Notes: a model not told the origin generated them from the sequence alone. A stretch of 64,000 nucleotides of DNA from Vibrio sp. VB16 (GCF_015594925.2 NZ_CP087591.1:930001-994000); one strand, 5' to 3'. Positions 44,588-54,636 are shown, numbered from the stretch's first letter. A program made the numbers and translations.

Positions 44588-44709
44588 CCTGTTGCTATTA
44601 GGTTCATATGCTATAAACGTTTGAGTCTTTTTTGATTACAAGAACACTGAATTTCGTCTCTATTTAGCATATAGTCAGATGATAAAAATGATCGCGGTTA
44701 TACAACACA

Positions 44710-45549
44710 ATGATTCATTGGCTTCAGGCTCCAGAATTACCAAGCGTAGCAAAGTATATTGAGTGTTATTGGTTTATTGAAAAACGATCGGATGCAACAA
44801 GCCACCAATATCCAAAGCTAAACCCAGACCCATCCGCGCACTTGATACTTTCGCCTTCGAATCAAGAATATCGTTACGACATGAACCCTGTAATAGTTGA
44901 AGGGAAGGGGAGTCATTGGTTATTTCCTCATCAGCAAACCTTGCAGTTGGACCATTCACAAGCTTTTGTACATCTGGGCATTAAGTTTCGTATTGGTGCT
45001 TTGTATTCATTAAAAATACCCACGTGCGCCCACCCGATGTTGGACGCTGTAGAAGCGTTCAATTTGACCAGCCTATTTAGTATGAATGGGTTAGTCGAAC
45101 TTGACCTTATTGATTGTGCGAGAAATAGCCCCAATCTTTGCTGTGCTCAATTGGATAAGTTATTGCAACCATGGCTTGAAAACGCCAAAGACGATCAACA
45201 CAGCGAACTCACTAACAAAGCCCTTCCACTCCTTGGTCATACCCTTATTTCCGATCTAAGTAGCGCGTTATTTTGTTCGCAAAGGACGCTAGAGAGAAGC
45301 TTCAGTCGAGTGACGGGCCTAACTTTGAAACAATGTCAGACAATGAACAAATTAGAACAGATGCTAGAATATCTCTATCAGCGCAGTACTAGTGAGATAG
45401 ATTGGGTTGAGGTTGCATTCCAATTTGGGTTTAGTGATCAGCCTCATCTCATTAGGCATTTGAAGAAACAGATTGGACTGACGCCAAAAAACTATGCGAA
45501 AGAGAGAGGATTAACTATCGATGTGTATGGGGGCGTCAGATCTTCGTGA
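44710..45549 (+). CDS. AraC-family transcriptional regulator
   Basis: A 279-residue regulator. The N-terminal part (about 1-130: VAKYIECYWFIEKRS, PDPSAHLILSPSN, HLGIKFRIGALYSL) is the sensing domain common in this AraC subgroup. The C-terminus (about 180-268) holds two helix-turn-helix units: LISDLSSALFCSQRTLERSFSRVTGLTLKQ and WVEVAFQFGFSDQPHLIRHLKKQIGLTPKNY. The gene has no clear divergent target; GNAT upstream and Blc downstream (convergent) are candidates only by position. Confidence 0.87.
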   Translation: MIHWLQAPELPSVAKYIECYWFIEKRSDATSHQYPKLNPDPSAHLILSPSNQEYRYDMNPVIVEGKGSHWLFPHQQTLQLDHSQAFVHLGIKFRIGALYSLKIPTCAHPMLDAVEAFNLTSLFSMNGLVELDLIDCARNSPNLCCAQLDKLLQPWLENAKDDQHSELTNKALPLLGHTLISDLSSALFCSQRTLERSFSRVTGLTLKQCQTMNKLEQMLEYLYQRSTSEIDWVEVAFQFGFSDQPHLIRHLKKQIGLTPKNYAKERGLTIDVYGGVRSS

Positions 45550-45594
45550 AGCGCGTTTCGCTCCGGTCTACAAACCAGAGCGTTGTTAAATTAA

Positions 45595-46125
45595 CTATTT
45601 TGGTTCCTGAATAGGAAAGATAAGCTCTGAGGTATTAAATCCAGCCGCTTTCGCTATCATGATGTATTTGTCCATTTTATCTTGACCAATCGTTGGTGTG
45701 CGAGACAAAATCCAAAAATAGTCGGTGTTATAGCCACTGATTAGTGCCGTTGAATAATCAGGCTCTAAATAAAAGACAATGTAACTGCCGTAGAATGGCC
45801 CAAAGAACGACACCTTTAAATGTGCTATATCGGGTGTGATGACAAATTTGGCTTTACCTTCTGCTTCACTCCATTCTTTGTCTTCTTTTTTCCATCCACG
45901 GTTTATGACACGCACAGATCCGTCATCATTGACAGAATACGTTGCGCTGACATGACTGAGCCCACGCTCAAAGCTGTGATCTAGCCGGGCAAGTTCGTAC
46001 CATTTACCTAGATAGTTATCGAGATCAAAATTGGCAACAGGTTCGATATCGTTCGGTTTACCGGTACAACCTGACAATGTAAGAATGCAGATAAATAATA
46101 TGGTCAAATTTCTTAACGCTTTCAT
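45595..46125 (-). CDS. blc: Bacterial lipocalin Blc
   Basis: Outer-membrane lipocalin lipoprotein of 176 residues. The lipobox is LSGC (Cys20). The lipocalin signature begins with NYLGKWYELARLDHSFERGLSHVSATYSV (G-K-W-Y-E-L-A-R intact), followed by GSVRVINRGW and the second motif TDYFWILSRTPT near the C-terminus. Blc binds fatty acids and lysophospholipids and is usually induced in stationary phase or envelope stress. AAGGAAAAAG precedes the ATG. Confidence 0.92.
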   Translation of the reverse strand: MKALRNLTILFICILTLSGCTGKPNDIEPVANFDLDNYLGKWYELARLDHSFERGLSHVSATYSVNDDGSVRVINRGWKKEDKEWSEAEGKAKFVITPDIAHLKVSFFGPFYGSYIVFYLEPDYSTALISGYNTDYFWILSRTPTIGQDKMDKYIMIAKAAGFNTSELIFPIQEPK

Positions 46126-46353
46126 TCTTTTTCCTTTCTGATTAAAAAGCTTTCCTTAAGTCTATACCTAAAAAAGAATAAAATGGGTAAGTAATAGTAG
46201 AATAATTGATAGTAGAAACGGCTTAATAACGGGCTTTCATACCCATTGATGTCTGTTCTATGACGTTCATATTGCGGACAAATTAATTTTCCAGATCGGT
46301 ATGGCGCTTTGTAGTCGGGTGAAATTAGGTTACTTACTCAAAAATAGAGATAT

Positions 46354-46386
46354 AAAAACCCCGAATCTTGATTCAGGGTTTTTTAT
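46354..46386. terminator. Bidirectional terminator between ompA-like and blc
   Basis: A stem with AAAACCC...GAATC and GATTC...GGGTTTT arms (one C/A mismatch, 2-base loop) flanked by A and T runs on the two sides. On the minus strand it ends in TTTTT, 70 bases after the OmpA-like gene, which it should terminate. Confidence 0.8.
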
Positions 46387-46456
46387 ATCTAAAGCGTGTT
46401 TATAGACCTACTTTCAAAGTAAAGGGCTTGAAGGTTGGTTTATGATAACAAGCCTT

Positions 46457-47479
46457 TTATGGCGCTGATTGGCTGAACGATGGTGAAATGACCTCAGTGC
46501 GGCGATTTAGTGCTCGCCCTTCTAGCGTGCTGTTGTCAGCAACTGGTTCACTTTCCCCTCGGCCTTCAACCTGAATACGATTAGCCGCAATGCCATTATT
46601 TTCAAAATAGGAAGCGACACTTTGTGCTCGTTGTAGAGAGATTTGCTCATTGTAGCTCGCTGAACCTTGAGAATCGGTATGACCAATAATGAACAGCTGT
46701 GCTTCTGAATGATCTTGAAGTCTCTTTAGCATTGGACTCAGGTGCCCATCTGCTTCTGATGATAAGGTAGTGCCATCAAATTTGAACAGAGCATAGCTAC
46801 TTAATTCATTGATGCTCACCACTTCAGGTTCGATGACTTCAGGCTCAATCGCTTCAGGCTCAACAATAGTCACTTCTGGTTCTGTGACGGGAGTGGCTTT
46901 ATCTGTAGAGCCAAACGTATAGGCAAGACCTACGGTTAAAAAGCTAACGTCGGAACCACTAATATCATCAAACCATTGGTATTCTAATCTCGTTCTTAAT
47001 TGGTCAGATAACTGATACTCAAGACCGGTACCAAGCATTAAAGACGTTCCGTCGTCTGTATTACGGTTACTACGGTTTGGTTCCTGCATCTTTTGTTCAG
47101 CTTGCCATCTGAACCCACCGACTTTACCAAAAATATTTAATCTATCGGCCAAGTAATAGTCGGCTTTAAGACCGAGTTCTACACCTTGGACTTTCGTGCT
47201 ATTAGAAGCGTTTATTGATGATTCACTCGAACTCGGGTAAGTAGCCTTAGCTTTACCCAAGTAATCATAACCACTTTCAATTGCAAGCCAATCATTGATG
47301 CTATAACCAAGGAATAAACCGCCACCCATCGCTTCTTTGTCGCAATCTAAACTTAGTGGTTCGCAGCTCCCAGAAAAATGAGTCCAGCCAGTTTTTCCAC
47401 CAATATAGAAACCACTCTCATCGGCGGCCACATTGAACGCGATACTTGCACCTAATAGACATAATGTTATTTTTTTCAT
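46457..47479 (-). CDS. OmpA-family outer-membrane protein
   Basis: A 340-residue protein with a signal peptide (cleavage near VAADE), an eight-strand beta-barrel domain (about 20-195: GFYIGGKTGWTHF through DVSFLTVGLAYTFG), a Pro/Glu/Val/Ile-rich linker (about 196-225, EPEVTIVEPEAIEPEV repeats) and an OmpA/MotB peptidoglycan-binding domain (about 230-335) with FIIGHTDSQGSASYNEQISLQRAQSV and NRRTEV. Anchors the outer membrane to peptidoglycan. Two cysteines in the first loop may form a disulfide. A long AT-rich upstream region (47480-48061) suggests complex control. Confidence 0.93.
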   Translation of the reverse strand: MKKITLCLLGASIAFNVAADESGFYIGGKTGWTHFSGSCEPLSLDCDKEAMGGGLFLGYSINDWLAIESGYDYLGKAKATYPSSSESSINASNSTKVQGVELGLKADYYLADRLNIFGKVGGFRWQAEQKMQEPNRSNRNTDDGTSLMLGTGLEYQLSDQLRTRLEYQWFDDISGSDVSFLTVGLAYTFGSTDKATPVTEPEVTIVEPEAIEPEVIEPEVVSINELSSYALFKFDGTTLSSEADGHLSPMLKRLQDHSEAQLFIIGHTDSQGSASYNEQISLQRAQSVASYFENNGIAANRIQVEGRGESEPVADNSTLEGRALNRRTEVISPSFSQSAP

Positions 47480-48061
47480 AATTCTCCATTCAACATAAAT
47501 GTTAAAATTTGCTCATTAATTGAATCAATAATTAACCTTGATTCTGGTTGTGAATAAAACTCAACCGTAATGTAAGTTGAATTTAAAGTAATATGGTTAA
47601 TAGTTGCAGTTAAGGTCTGCGTTGAAGGGCATTATGGTAAACGGATTTTCTAACAGTAATAATAGCGTAATATTAATTTTTTAAATGACATATGCTATAT
47701 AACTGAGATGATGCGTGTGCTGTATTATTATGAGTATTTGAATATTATATGTTTAACTCTATGTAGTATTCTTATGGGGCATATATAGCTTGAATGAGTT
47801 GCTCATAATTTATTGTATTTAAAGTTATTTTTAAAAAATAGTTGTATTTATTAATATAATGAACAGATCATTTCCGATTGTCATAGGTTGTCTATGCCAC
47901 GGTATAATAACGTGTATTAGGCCAATGTATTCTAGATAGTGATAAGTAAAAGAATGTTCATGTTGTAGAGATAACGTAAGGATAGTTTGCAGGAATAAAC
48001 CTATAGTACGTTACAGCACAAATTAGACGCACAGCGAGGTACGCCTAATTTGTGGCATATA
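47480..48061. other. 582-base AT-rich spacer upstream of the ompA-like gene
   Basis: No gene is visible. It holds the ompA-like promoter region on one side. On the other, near the end of the serA-like gene, is a hairpin with 10-base perfect arms (CACAAATTAG at 48017-48026 and 48045-48054) that may end the serCA transcript, although no T run follows. Confidence 0.5.
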
Positions 48062-49231
48062 TTAAAATGTACTGACATTAAAAACATGTTCGACTGCGGT
48101 TATTTTAGCCAGCAAATGCTCAGTAGGTTGAGATTCAATATCGACAATGGTGTACGCAATGTCATCGCGGCTTCTGTTGAGCATGTCAATTACGTTGATT
48201 TCCAAATCAGAGAGAACAAGAAGAACTTGACTTAATACCTTCGGAACGTTGTCGTTAGCAAAAGCAATTCGATAGCCTTTCGTTCTATCTAAACTAATCG
48301 TTGGAAAATTTACTGAATTGCGAATATTACCATTTTCAAGGAAGTCTATCAGTTGATCGGCGGCCATTGTGGCGCAGTTTTGTTCGGCCTCGTGCGTGCT
48401 TGCCCCTAAGTGCGGTAGCAGAATGACTTGAGGATGCTCTAGAAGTTCTGGTGATGGGAAGTCACATACGTATTGCTTAATCAACCCTTGCTCTAGTGAA
48501 GCGAGGAGGGCTTGTTGATTCACAATACTACCACGAGCGAAGTTCAGCAGTACGGAACCAGGTTTCGCGTGAGATAAGGTTTCTGTATTGAGCATGTCCT
48601 TGGTATGTTCATTGGCTGGTACATGCAAGCTGATAAAATCACTGCGTGCAATGAGCCACTGCATATTTTCTGCGCGTTGTATTTGCGAAGAGAGTCGCCA
48701 CGCCGTATCGACACTAAGTGCAGGGTCGTAACCCACCACTTTCATACCCAGAGCCAATGCCGCGTGTGCGACACTTGCTCCAATAGCACCTAAACCAACA
48801 ACCCCTAACGTTTTACCTGATAATTCTGAACCTACGAAATTTGTCTTCTCTTTTTCAACCAACTTTGAAAACTGAGGGTTATTGCGTTCACTAACAAGCA
48901 TTCTGGTAAAATCGATACCGTTAACGATTTTTCGCGAAGACATTAACATGCCAGTTAAGACTAATTCCTTTACTGCATTGGCGTTTGCTCCGGGCGTGTT
49001 GAATACGACAATCCCTTGATGGGTGCAATCACCCACTGGAATGTTGTTAACACCAGCGCCACAGCGTGCAATGGCTTTAACTCGCTCAGGAAAACAGATG
49101 TCATGTAAGTTTTGACTACGTAACATGATGGCGTCGGGTTCGCTTATCTCACTGGCGACCTCATAGCTATCACGGGGAAAGCAGTCCAATCCATGGGGGC
49201 TGATACTATTGTAGGTACGAATTTTTCGCAT
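48062..49231 (-). CDS. D-3-phosphoglycerate dehydrogenase (SerA-like) with ACT domain
   Basis: First step of serine synthesis: 3-phosphoglycerate to 3-phosphohydroxypyruvate with NAD. The 389-residue protein has the substrate domain (RCGAGVNNIPV), the NAD-binding motif GVVGLGAIGASVAHAA (G-x-G-x-x-G), the catalytic arginine in FARGS, and the catalytic histidine in LPHLGAS. An ACT-like C-terminus (about 315-389) may bind serine. I choose ATG 49231 for the spacing to AAGAGAG; TTG 49261 and ATG 49237 are also open. It follows a serC-type gene by 51 bases, giving the two adjacent steps of the pathway. Confidence 0.85.
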   Translation of the reverse strand: MRKIRTYNSISPHGLDCFPRDSYEVASEISEPDAIMLRSQNLHDICFPERVKAIARCGAGVNNIPVGDCTHQGIVVFNTPGANANAVKELVLTGMLMSSRKIVNGIDFTRMLVSERNNPQFSKLVEKEKTNFVGSELSGKTLGVVGLGAIGASVAHAALALGMKVVGYDPALSVDTAWRLSSQIQRAENMQWLIARSDFISLHVPANEHTKDMLNTETLSHAKPGSVLLNFARGSIVNQQALLASLEQGLIKQYVCDFPSPELLEHPQVILLPHLGASTHEAEQNCATMAADQLIDFLENGNIRNSVNFPTISLDRTKGYRIAFANDNVPKVLSQVLLVLSDLEINVIDMLNRSRDDIAYTIVDIESQPTEHLLAKITAVEHVFNVSTF

Positions 49232-49282
49232 TAGCATGGCTCTCTTATACGTTGTATTCAATATTCTTTTAAGGGCGTGTGA

Positions 49283-50398
49283 TTATTTACTAACCTGCTG
49301 ATAACCCCAGCTTAACCATGGAAGTAGTGTTTTAAGATCGCTTGATTCAACCGTGGCGCCACACCAGATTCGAAGGCCAGCTGGTGCATCTCGATAAGCT
49401 CCAATATCGTAGGCGACACCTTCAACATCCAGCAATTTTACTAACGCTTTAACTTGTTCTGGTGTTGCGTCTAAAGAGAGGCATACACTCGTATTCGAAC
49501 GAGTATGAGAGTCTGCTGCCAGAAAATCTATCCACTCATTATTGGCAATAAATTCTTCTATAACGGCCAAGTTTTCCTGTGATTTTGCGATACATGCAGA
49601 GAGGCCACCAATAGAGTCAACCCATTGAAGTGCGTCTAAGTAGTCGGCCACACACAACATAGATGGTGTGTTGATAGTCGCGCCGCTAAATATACCTTCA
49701 ATAAGCTTATTCCCTTTGGTTAAGCGGAAGATTTTAGGCATCGGCCAACTTGGAGTATAACTCTCTAACCGTTCCACGGCTCTTGGGCTAAGCACGATAA
49801 CACCATGCCCGCCTTCACCACCCAGCACTTTTTGCCAGCTGTAGGTCGTAACGTCTAATTTATCCCAAGGCATTGGCATGGCGAAGACAGCAGAGGTTGC
49901 ATCACAGATAGTCAACCCATCTCGATCATCTTCTATCCAGTCACCATTAGGTACACATACACCTGAGGTTGTTCCATTCCAAGTAAACACGACGTCATGA
50001 TCTGAATTAGCCTGATTAAGGTCTGGCAGTTGTCCATAATCTGCACCAAAATGGCGGACGTCGTTGAGCTTGAGCTGCTTGGTTACATCGGTGAGCCATT
50101 CCTCACCAAACGATTCCCACGTAAAAATATCTACAGGACGTTGACCCAACATGGACCAAAGGATCATTTCCATTGCTCCAGTATCTGATGCAGGCACGAT
50201 ACCCACTCTGTAACCTTCTGGAAGTTCTAACGCTGCTTTTGTTTGTTCAATCGCCGACTGTAAGGCGGCTTTACCAATTGTACTGCGGTGGGAGCGTCCC
50301 AGAGTGGATAAATCGAGTTGGCTTACATCGTATCCTGGACGTTTGGCGCAGGGGCCTGAAGAGAAATTAGGGTTAGCAGGCTGTTTCTGAGGTTTCAT
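49283..50398 (-). CDS. serC: Phosphoserine aminotransferase, alphaproteobacterial/Methanosarcina type
   Basis: Converts 3-phosphohydroxypyruvate to phosphoserine using PLP. The 371-residue protein begins PANPNFSSGPCAKRPGYD, with SHRSTIGKAALQ, WNGTTSGVCVPNGDWI and the PLP lysine in TYSWQKVLGGEGGHG. These features belong to the SerC subfamily found in alphaproteobacteria and Methanosarcina, not to the E. coli-type SerC expected as the housekeeping enzyme of a gammaproteobacterium. Together with the adjacent serA-type gene it looks like a transferred serine synthesis pair. AAGGAG precedes the ATG. Confidence 0.88.
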   Translation of the reverse strand: MKPQKQPANPNFSSGPCAKRPGYDVSQLDLSTLGRSHRSTIGKAALQSAIEQTKAALELPEGYRVGIVPASDTGAMEMILWSMLGQRPVDIFTWESFGEEWLTDVTKQLKLNDVRHFGADYGQLPDLNQANSDHDVVFTWNGTTSGVCVPNGDWIEDDRDGLTICDATSAVFAMPMPWDKLDVTTYSWQKVLGGEGGHGVIVLSPRAVERLESYTPSWPMPKIFRLTKGNKLIEGIFSGATINTPSMLCVADYLDALQWVDSIGGLSACIAKSQENLAVIEEFIANNEWIDFLAADSHTRSNTSVCLSLDATPEQVKALVKLLDVEGVAYDIGAYRDAPAGLRIWCGATVESSDLKTLLPWLSWGYQQVSK

Positions 50399-50607
50399 AA
50401 TGCTCCTTGGTGGCGATAGCCGATTCGAAAATAGGTTGAATCAAGTCAATGAGTATAAAAATTATAGAGGTTGGGAAACTTGATCATTGCGCGATTTTCG
50501 TACATACGTGAATAAATAGGCTGTTTTTGTGAAATTTTAGTTATTCTTCGTGTTTGAAAAATCTGGTTTATAATGGTGTCAGCCTATGCCGTTCGTTTCT
50601 TTAGTCA

Positions 50608-50952
50608 TCAGAGCACCAAGCAAAATAGAAGGCTAGCTGAACCAGAAAAAAACAATTTCTGACTTAAAGGTAGATCAACATAAGTAAATGCCTGTTCACC
50701 TGCACCATCATTCATTGATGCCGCTTTGCTTGTTGCTAAATTTGGGCTGTGTTTTATATAGCGAGTATTCGTCGGTGTAGAAACCATAAAAAAGGTACCA
50801 ATAAGCCACTGCGCCATCATGCTATAGAAGAAGTAATCCGATATGAATTTAACCGCTAGAATGCCAGTCTGATACTCGATTAGGAAAATAGCCCCAACAA
50901 AGAATACGTTGGATAGGGCAACAAAAATGAGCAGTTTAAATAGTTTTTCCAT
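50608..50952 (-). CDS. Small inner-membrane protein of unknown function
   Basis: A 114-residue protein with hydrophobic segments at about 6-26, 38-60 and 96-112. The loop of about 61-95 is hydrophilic and includes GAGEQAFTYVDLPLSQK. I do not recognise the family. It stands alone between serC and an L,D-transpeptidase gene. Composition is like that of the neighbours. No conserved catalytic residues are apparent. Confidence 0.55.
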   Translation of the reverse strand: MEKLFKLLIFVALSNVFFVGAIFLIEYQTGILAVKFISDYFFYSMMAQWLIGTFFMVSTPTNTRYIKHSPNLATSKAASMNDGAGEQAFTYVDLPLSQKLFFSGSASLLFCLVL

Positions 50953-51271
50953 GGGGTTAAGCCTGTCGTGTAAGGTAAGTTACTATACTAACATTTTATT
51001 AAAATCAATTGGTTACCTTTGTTTATATTGTGACCGAAAGATAATCAGGATGCTCAGGAAATTTTGGTGTTATGCAGCTTGCATACACTCTTCACTTCAA
51101 TAAATTTAAGAAATGATGATTCATAAGATCTCATACATTTCGTCTGTCCAATTATGTAGTAGTATGGGTGTTATATCGAAACAGGGACTTCCTCCAATAA
51201 ATGGAAACGAGTAAATTGGTTACTATAAAGTGTATTCGTTGCGTTTTTAAATCGAAAGGAACAAATTTTTG
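50953..51271. other. 319-base spacer
   Basis: Divergent intergenic region between the small membrane protein and the L,D-transpeptidase. I see no gene and no clear repeat; it must hold promoters for both. Confidence 0.4.
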
Positions 51272-52168
51272 ATGATATCTAGATGGTTTTTATTGGTTAG
51301 CCTACTGTTTGTTGCGCCACTGCAAGCCGCAAGTTATCGACTGCCAACCGACGGTAGTCAACTTGTTGGTCGAATACAGAATCACTTGGTGGAACAGGGT
51401 GAATCAATGGCCGGTATTGCAAAACAATATGATGTCGGTTTTCTATCATTAATGGCAGCAAACCAAGGCGTTGACCCTTTTTTACCAGAAGAAGGGACTG
51501 TCCTTACAATACCTTCACTCTTTATTCTACCTTCCAAAGACCGCGAAGGAATAGTGATTAACCTTGCAGAATTACGGCTCTATTATTTTGATAAAGACAA
51601 AAAAAATGTGCATGTTTTTCCTGTCGGTATCGGTCGTATTGGTCGTGATACTCCAGAAATGACGTCTTACATTAACCAAAAAATTAAAGATCCAACGTGG
51701 ACACCCACTCAGACAATTCGAGCTGAGTCATTGGCCAATGGTATTGAACTACCCAAGGTTGTTCCTGCAGGACCAAATAATCCTCTGGGGCTGTATGCAT
51801 TACGCTTAGGGTATGGAGTAGGAGATTACCTTATTCATGGAACCAATAAAGATTTTGGTATAGGGCTCCGTGTAAGCTCTGGATGTATTCGAATGGAACC
51901 AAAAGATATTGACTGGTTATTTCATCAAGTCTCTCGTAAAGAGAAAGTGAGAGTAGTGAATACGCCTGTGAAAATGACGTTAGAACCTGATAGCAGTGTA
52001 TTTATGGAAGTTCATGAACCTTTGACCAGAAGCAACGGTGAGAAAAAAACCTTAGCTGTACCCAAAAATCTAGAGGGTTGGATGGATGAGTTTGGAATGT
52101 CTAAAAATAAAGCGAAAGCGGCGATTCTAGTTCAAAGTGGTATCCCTATAGAGATAGCAGGACCATAG
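51272..52168 (+). CDS. L,D-transpeptidase (ErfK/YbiS family)
   Basis: Periplasmic enzyme that forms 3-3 peptidoglycan cross-links or attaches Lpp to peptidoglycan. The 298-residue protein has a signal peptide (about 1-20, ending LQAAS), a LysM-like segment (VEQGESMAGIAKQYDVGFLSLMAANQG, about 38-68), and a YkuD domain with HGTNKDFGIGLRVSSGCIRM, where Cys205 is the nucleophile. Start at ATG 51272 with AAAGGAA upstream. Lpp at 56884-57156 ends in lysine, so this enzyme is a possible Lpp-anchoring transpeptidase; that is inference. Confidence 0.92.
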   Translation: MISRWFLLVSLLFVAPLQAASYRLPTDGSQLVGRIQNHLVEQGESMAGIAKQYDVGFLSLMAANQGVDPFLPEEGTVLTIPSLFILPSKDREGIVINLAELRLYYFDKDKKNVHVFPVGIGRIGRDTPEMTSYINQKIKDPTWTPTQTIRAESLANGIELPKVVPAGPNNPLGLYALRLGYGVGDYLIHGTNKDFGIGLRVSSGCIRMEPKDIDWLFHQVSRKEKVRVVNTPVKMTLEPDSSVFMEVHEPLTRSNGEKKTLAVPKNLEGWMDEFGMSKNKAKAAILVQSGIPIEIAGP

Positions 52169-52194
52169 TTTTCGTTTGAAAACGGAGGTTATCT

Positions 52195-54636
52195 TCATAT
52201 TCTTGGCGGTGCAGTATTTTGCTCTATGTATAGACAAAGTTCGTTTATGGGGACGGGTCGGCTAAAGTAGTAACCCTGTAAGCGATCACAGTGGTGCTGT
52301 TTTAAAAAGGCGATCTGCTCTTCTGTTTCAACCCCTTCTGCAACGACCTGCAGTCCCAGGTTGTGAGCTAACGAAATCGTTGTAATACAGATCTCTTCAT
52401 TATTGGTATCCTTTCCTATATCGCTAACAAACGTCCTATCTACTTTGAGGGTTTGGATAGGTAATTTTTTCAGATAACTCAGCGATGAATAACCTGTGCC
52501 AAAATCATCGATAGCCAATGAGATACCTAGATTACTGAGAGCGGTAAGTTGTGAAACGGCAAAGTCTGGATCTTGCATTGCGGCTGTCTCAGTGATTTCA
52601 AATTCTAGTTCACCGACTGAAATACCATATTTTTTCATTGCCTTGTTTACTTTGTCGATCAGTTTAGTGGATTGCAGTTGGTTGACTGAAAGATTGATGG
52701 ATATTTTCTTTAAGCCACAGCCACGCTGTTTTATTTGAGAGAATGAATGGCAAGCTTCGTTTAATATCCAATCGCCAAGGGTGTGAATGAATCCAGTATC
52801 CTCTGCGATGGGTATAAATTTGTCGGGTGGATAGAACCCGTGCTCTGGATGTTTCCAGCGGATAAGTGCTTCTGCACTAACGATAGACAGAGAGTTTGTG
52901 TTCACGATAGGTTGAAAGTAGATTTCGAATTGACCCAACTCCAGTGCAACTCGCATTTGGTTCTCTAGTTTCAACCTTTCATCCGCTGCTTGGGACAAAG
53001 CGGTGGTAAAAAATTGGTAGTTATTTCGCCCCTTTAGTTTTGCCTGATACATGGCGATATCGGCATTTTTCATCAGTTCGACCGTCGTCGTGCCATCATC
53101 TGGATATAAACAGATACCAATACTGGCAGAGGTCTCCACATCACGATTACTAATGTGATAGAGCTTGTTTAGTTTCTCTTGGATCCGTTGAGCAACAAGA
53201 GCAACATCTGAAGTATCAGTTACTTGAGGGAGAATCAGTACAAATTCATCACCCCCGATCCGTGCAAGGGTATCTTGATCTCGCTTTATTTTGGAAAGTT
53301 CGTGCGCCACTTCTATGATCAGTTTGTCGCCAAATGCGTGACCAAGTGAGTCGTTAATCGTCTTAAATCGGTCAAGATCAATGAACAACATCGCCGCTTT
53401 GTAGTGATATTTTTGGGCTCGCTCCAGCACCCGTTCTAGCCTCTCTTCTAAGCTGTAGCGGTTATGTAGGTCGGTCAAAATGTCGAAATGAGCAAGATGG
53501 GCAATTTCCTTTTCCGCTTCTTTTCGTTCGCTAATATCGCTGTAGGTACTGATATAAAAGGATGAATCACTGCATTCCTTTTTTATTTTGGAAATTGAAA
53601 GCCATTTAGGAAATACGCTGCCATCTTTCTTCCGGCCGTAGGATTCACCTTGCCAAAATCCTTTGTCTTCTAACGTATTCGTCATCTCAAGATAGGTCGA
53701 AATTGGCGTATTATCCGCGTGCAATATTGCCCAGTTTCTGGAAATAACGTCCCCAATTGAATAACCACTGTGTTTTAGAAATGCACGATTTGCATTGATG
53801 ATTTTTTGGTCCTGGTCAATGATCAACATGGCTTCACCACTGCTGGAAAAGGCGCTAGCATAAAGGCCTAGAACCTCGGCCGACTCTTCTCTTTCTATGT
53901 CTCTTTGTTGACGTTCCTTGACCTGAGAAGAGGATATATTTGAGTATAAGAAGATACCCAATCCACCTAAAACCCAAAGGATAGAATGGCTAGCTGATAG
54001 ATTGTTAATGGATCGCTCAACTAATTGATAGTGTTCGGTAAGAGGTAAACTTACGCCGATACCACCTCTGATATCACCAAGTCGATAGCCTTGTGAGGCG
54101 TGGCATTTAAGGCACCCTTCTTCAACGTTCATGGCTCTCAGGTAGCGAAGATTAGGTACTCCATCGATTAACTCTGTATCCCAACTTTCTGTGATGACAC
54201 CCTGTTCAAATGCGGTCAACTGTTGTGTTTCCCAAGCGTCAGGTGCATTGAATTTGTTGATCGGCTTTAAGGATGTAATTCGACTCTGTATACCAAATAA
54301 TGTGGCATACTTCTCAGATGACTGACGAAGCATCGCGGCAGGATTCACAAGAGTGAGCATTGTACCATCTGGGCGTTTGACGTCCCTGTTTGGGATATGG
54401 CTTAACCACTTAATTGGTTGTTGTTTGTCCGAGACAGGCACATAAACGCCGCCATGAGACGAGCCCCATAAGCGAAATGTGATGTCTTTATTGATAGACG
54501 TTTTTGCCTCGCTATAGGCCCGGCTTATGATGTTTTCTCTCGCAGCGATAATATTCCAGCTAAGTGAGCCAGCAATCAAAATCGACCACACAACCAACAT
54601 ACTGATAGTGGTTTTGTATTTTTTAATAAAGCCCAA
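52195..54636 (-). CDS. CxxCH-containing sensor, PAS-GGDEF-EAL c-di-GMP protein
   Basis: An 813-residue inner-membrane protein. The N-terminal helix (about 8-30) leads to a periplasmic Tll0287/DUF3365-like sensor domain (about 35-210) containing a c-type haem attachment motif, CLKCH at 175-179. A second helix (about 215-235) is followed by a PAS domain (about 260-380), GGDEF (intact at 461-465) and EAL (intact at 589-591). The haem motif suggests redox or gas sensing coupled to c-di-GMP turnover. It is monocistronic. Both enzyme motifs are intact, so either activity could dominate. Confidence 0.9.
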   Translation of the reverse strand: MGFIKKYKTTISMLVVWSILIAGSLSWNIIAARENIISRAYSEAKTSINKDITFRLWGSSHGGVYVPVSDKQQPIKWLSHIPNRDVKRPDGTMLTLVNPAAMLRQSSEKYATLFGIQSRITSLKPINKFNAPDAWETQQLTAFEQGVITESWDTELIDGVPNLRYLRAMNVEEGCLKCHASQGYRLGDIRGGIGVSLPLTEHYQLVERSINNLSASHSILWVLGGLGIFLYSNISSSQVKERQQRDIEREESAEVLGLYASAFSSSGEAMLIIDQDQKIINANRAFLKHSGYSIGDVISRNWAILHADNTPISTYLEMTNTLEDKGFWQGESYGRKKDGSVFPKWLSISKIKKECSDSSFYISTYSDISERKEAEKEIAHLAHFDILTDLHNRYSLEERLERVLERAQKYHYKAAMLFIDLDRFKTINDSLGHAFGDKLIIEVAHELSKIKRDQDTLARIGGDEFVLILPQVTDTSDVALVAQRIQEKLNKLYHISNRDVETSASIGICLYPDDGTTTVELMKNADIAMYQAKLKGRNNYQFFTTALSQAADERLKLENQMRVALELGQFEIYFQPIVNTNSLSIVSAEALIRWKHPEHGFYPPDKFIPIAEDTGFIHTLGDWILNEACHSFSQIKQRGCGLKKISINLSVNQLQSTKLIDKVNKAMKKYGISVGELEFEITETAAMQDPDFAVSQLTALSNLGISLAIDDFGTGYSSLSYLKKLPIQTLKVDRTFVSDIGKDTNNEEICITTISLAHNLGLQVVAEGVETEEQIAFLKQHHCDRLQGYYFSRPVPINELCLYIEQNTAPPRI

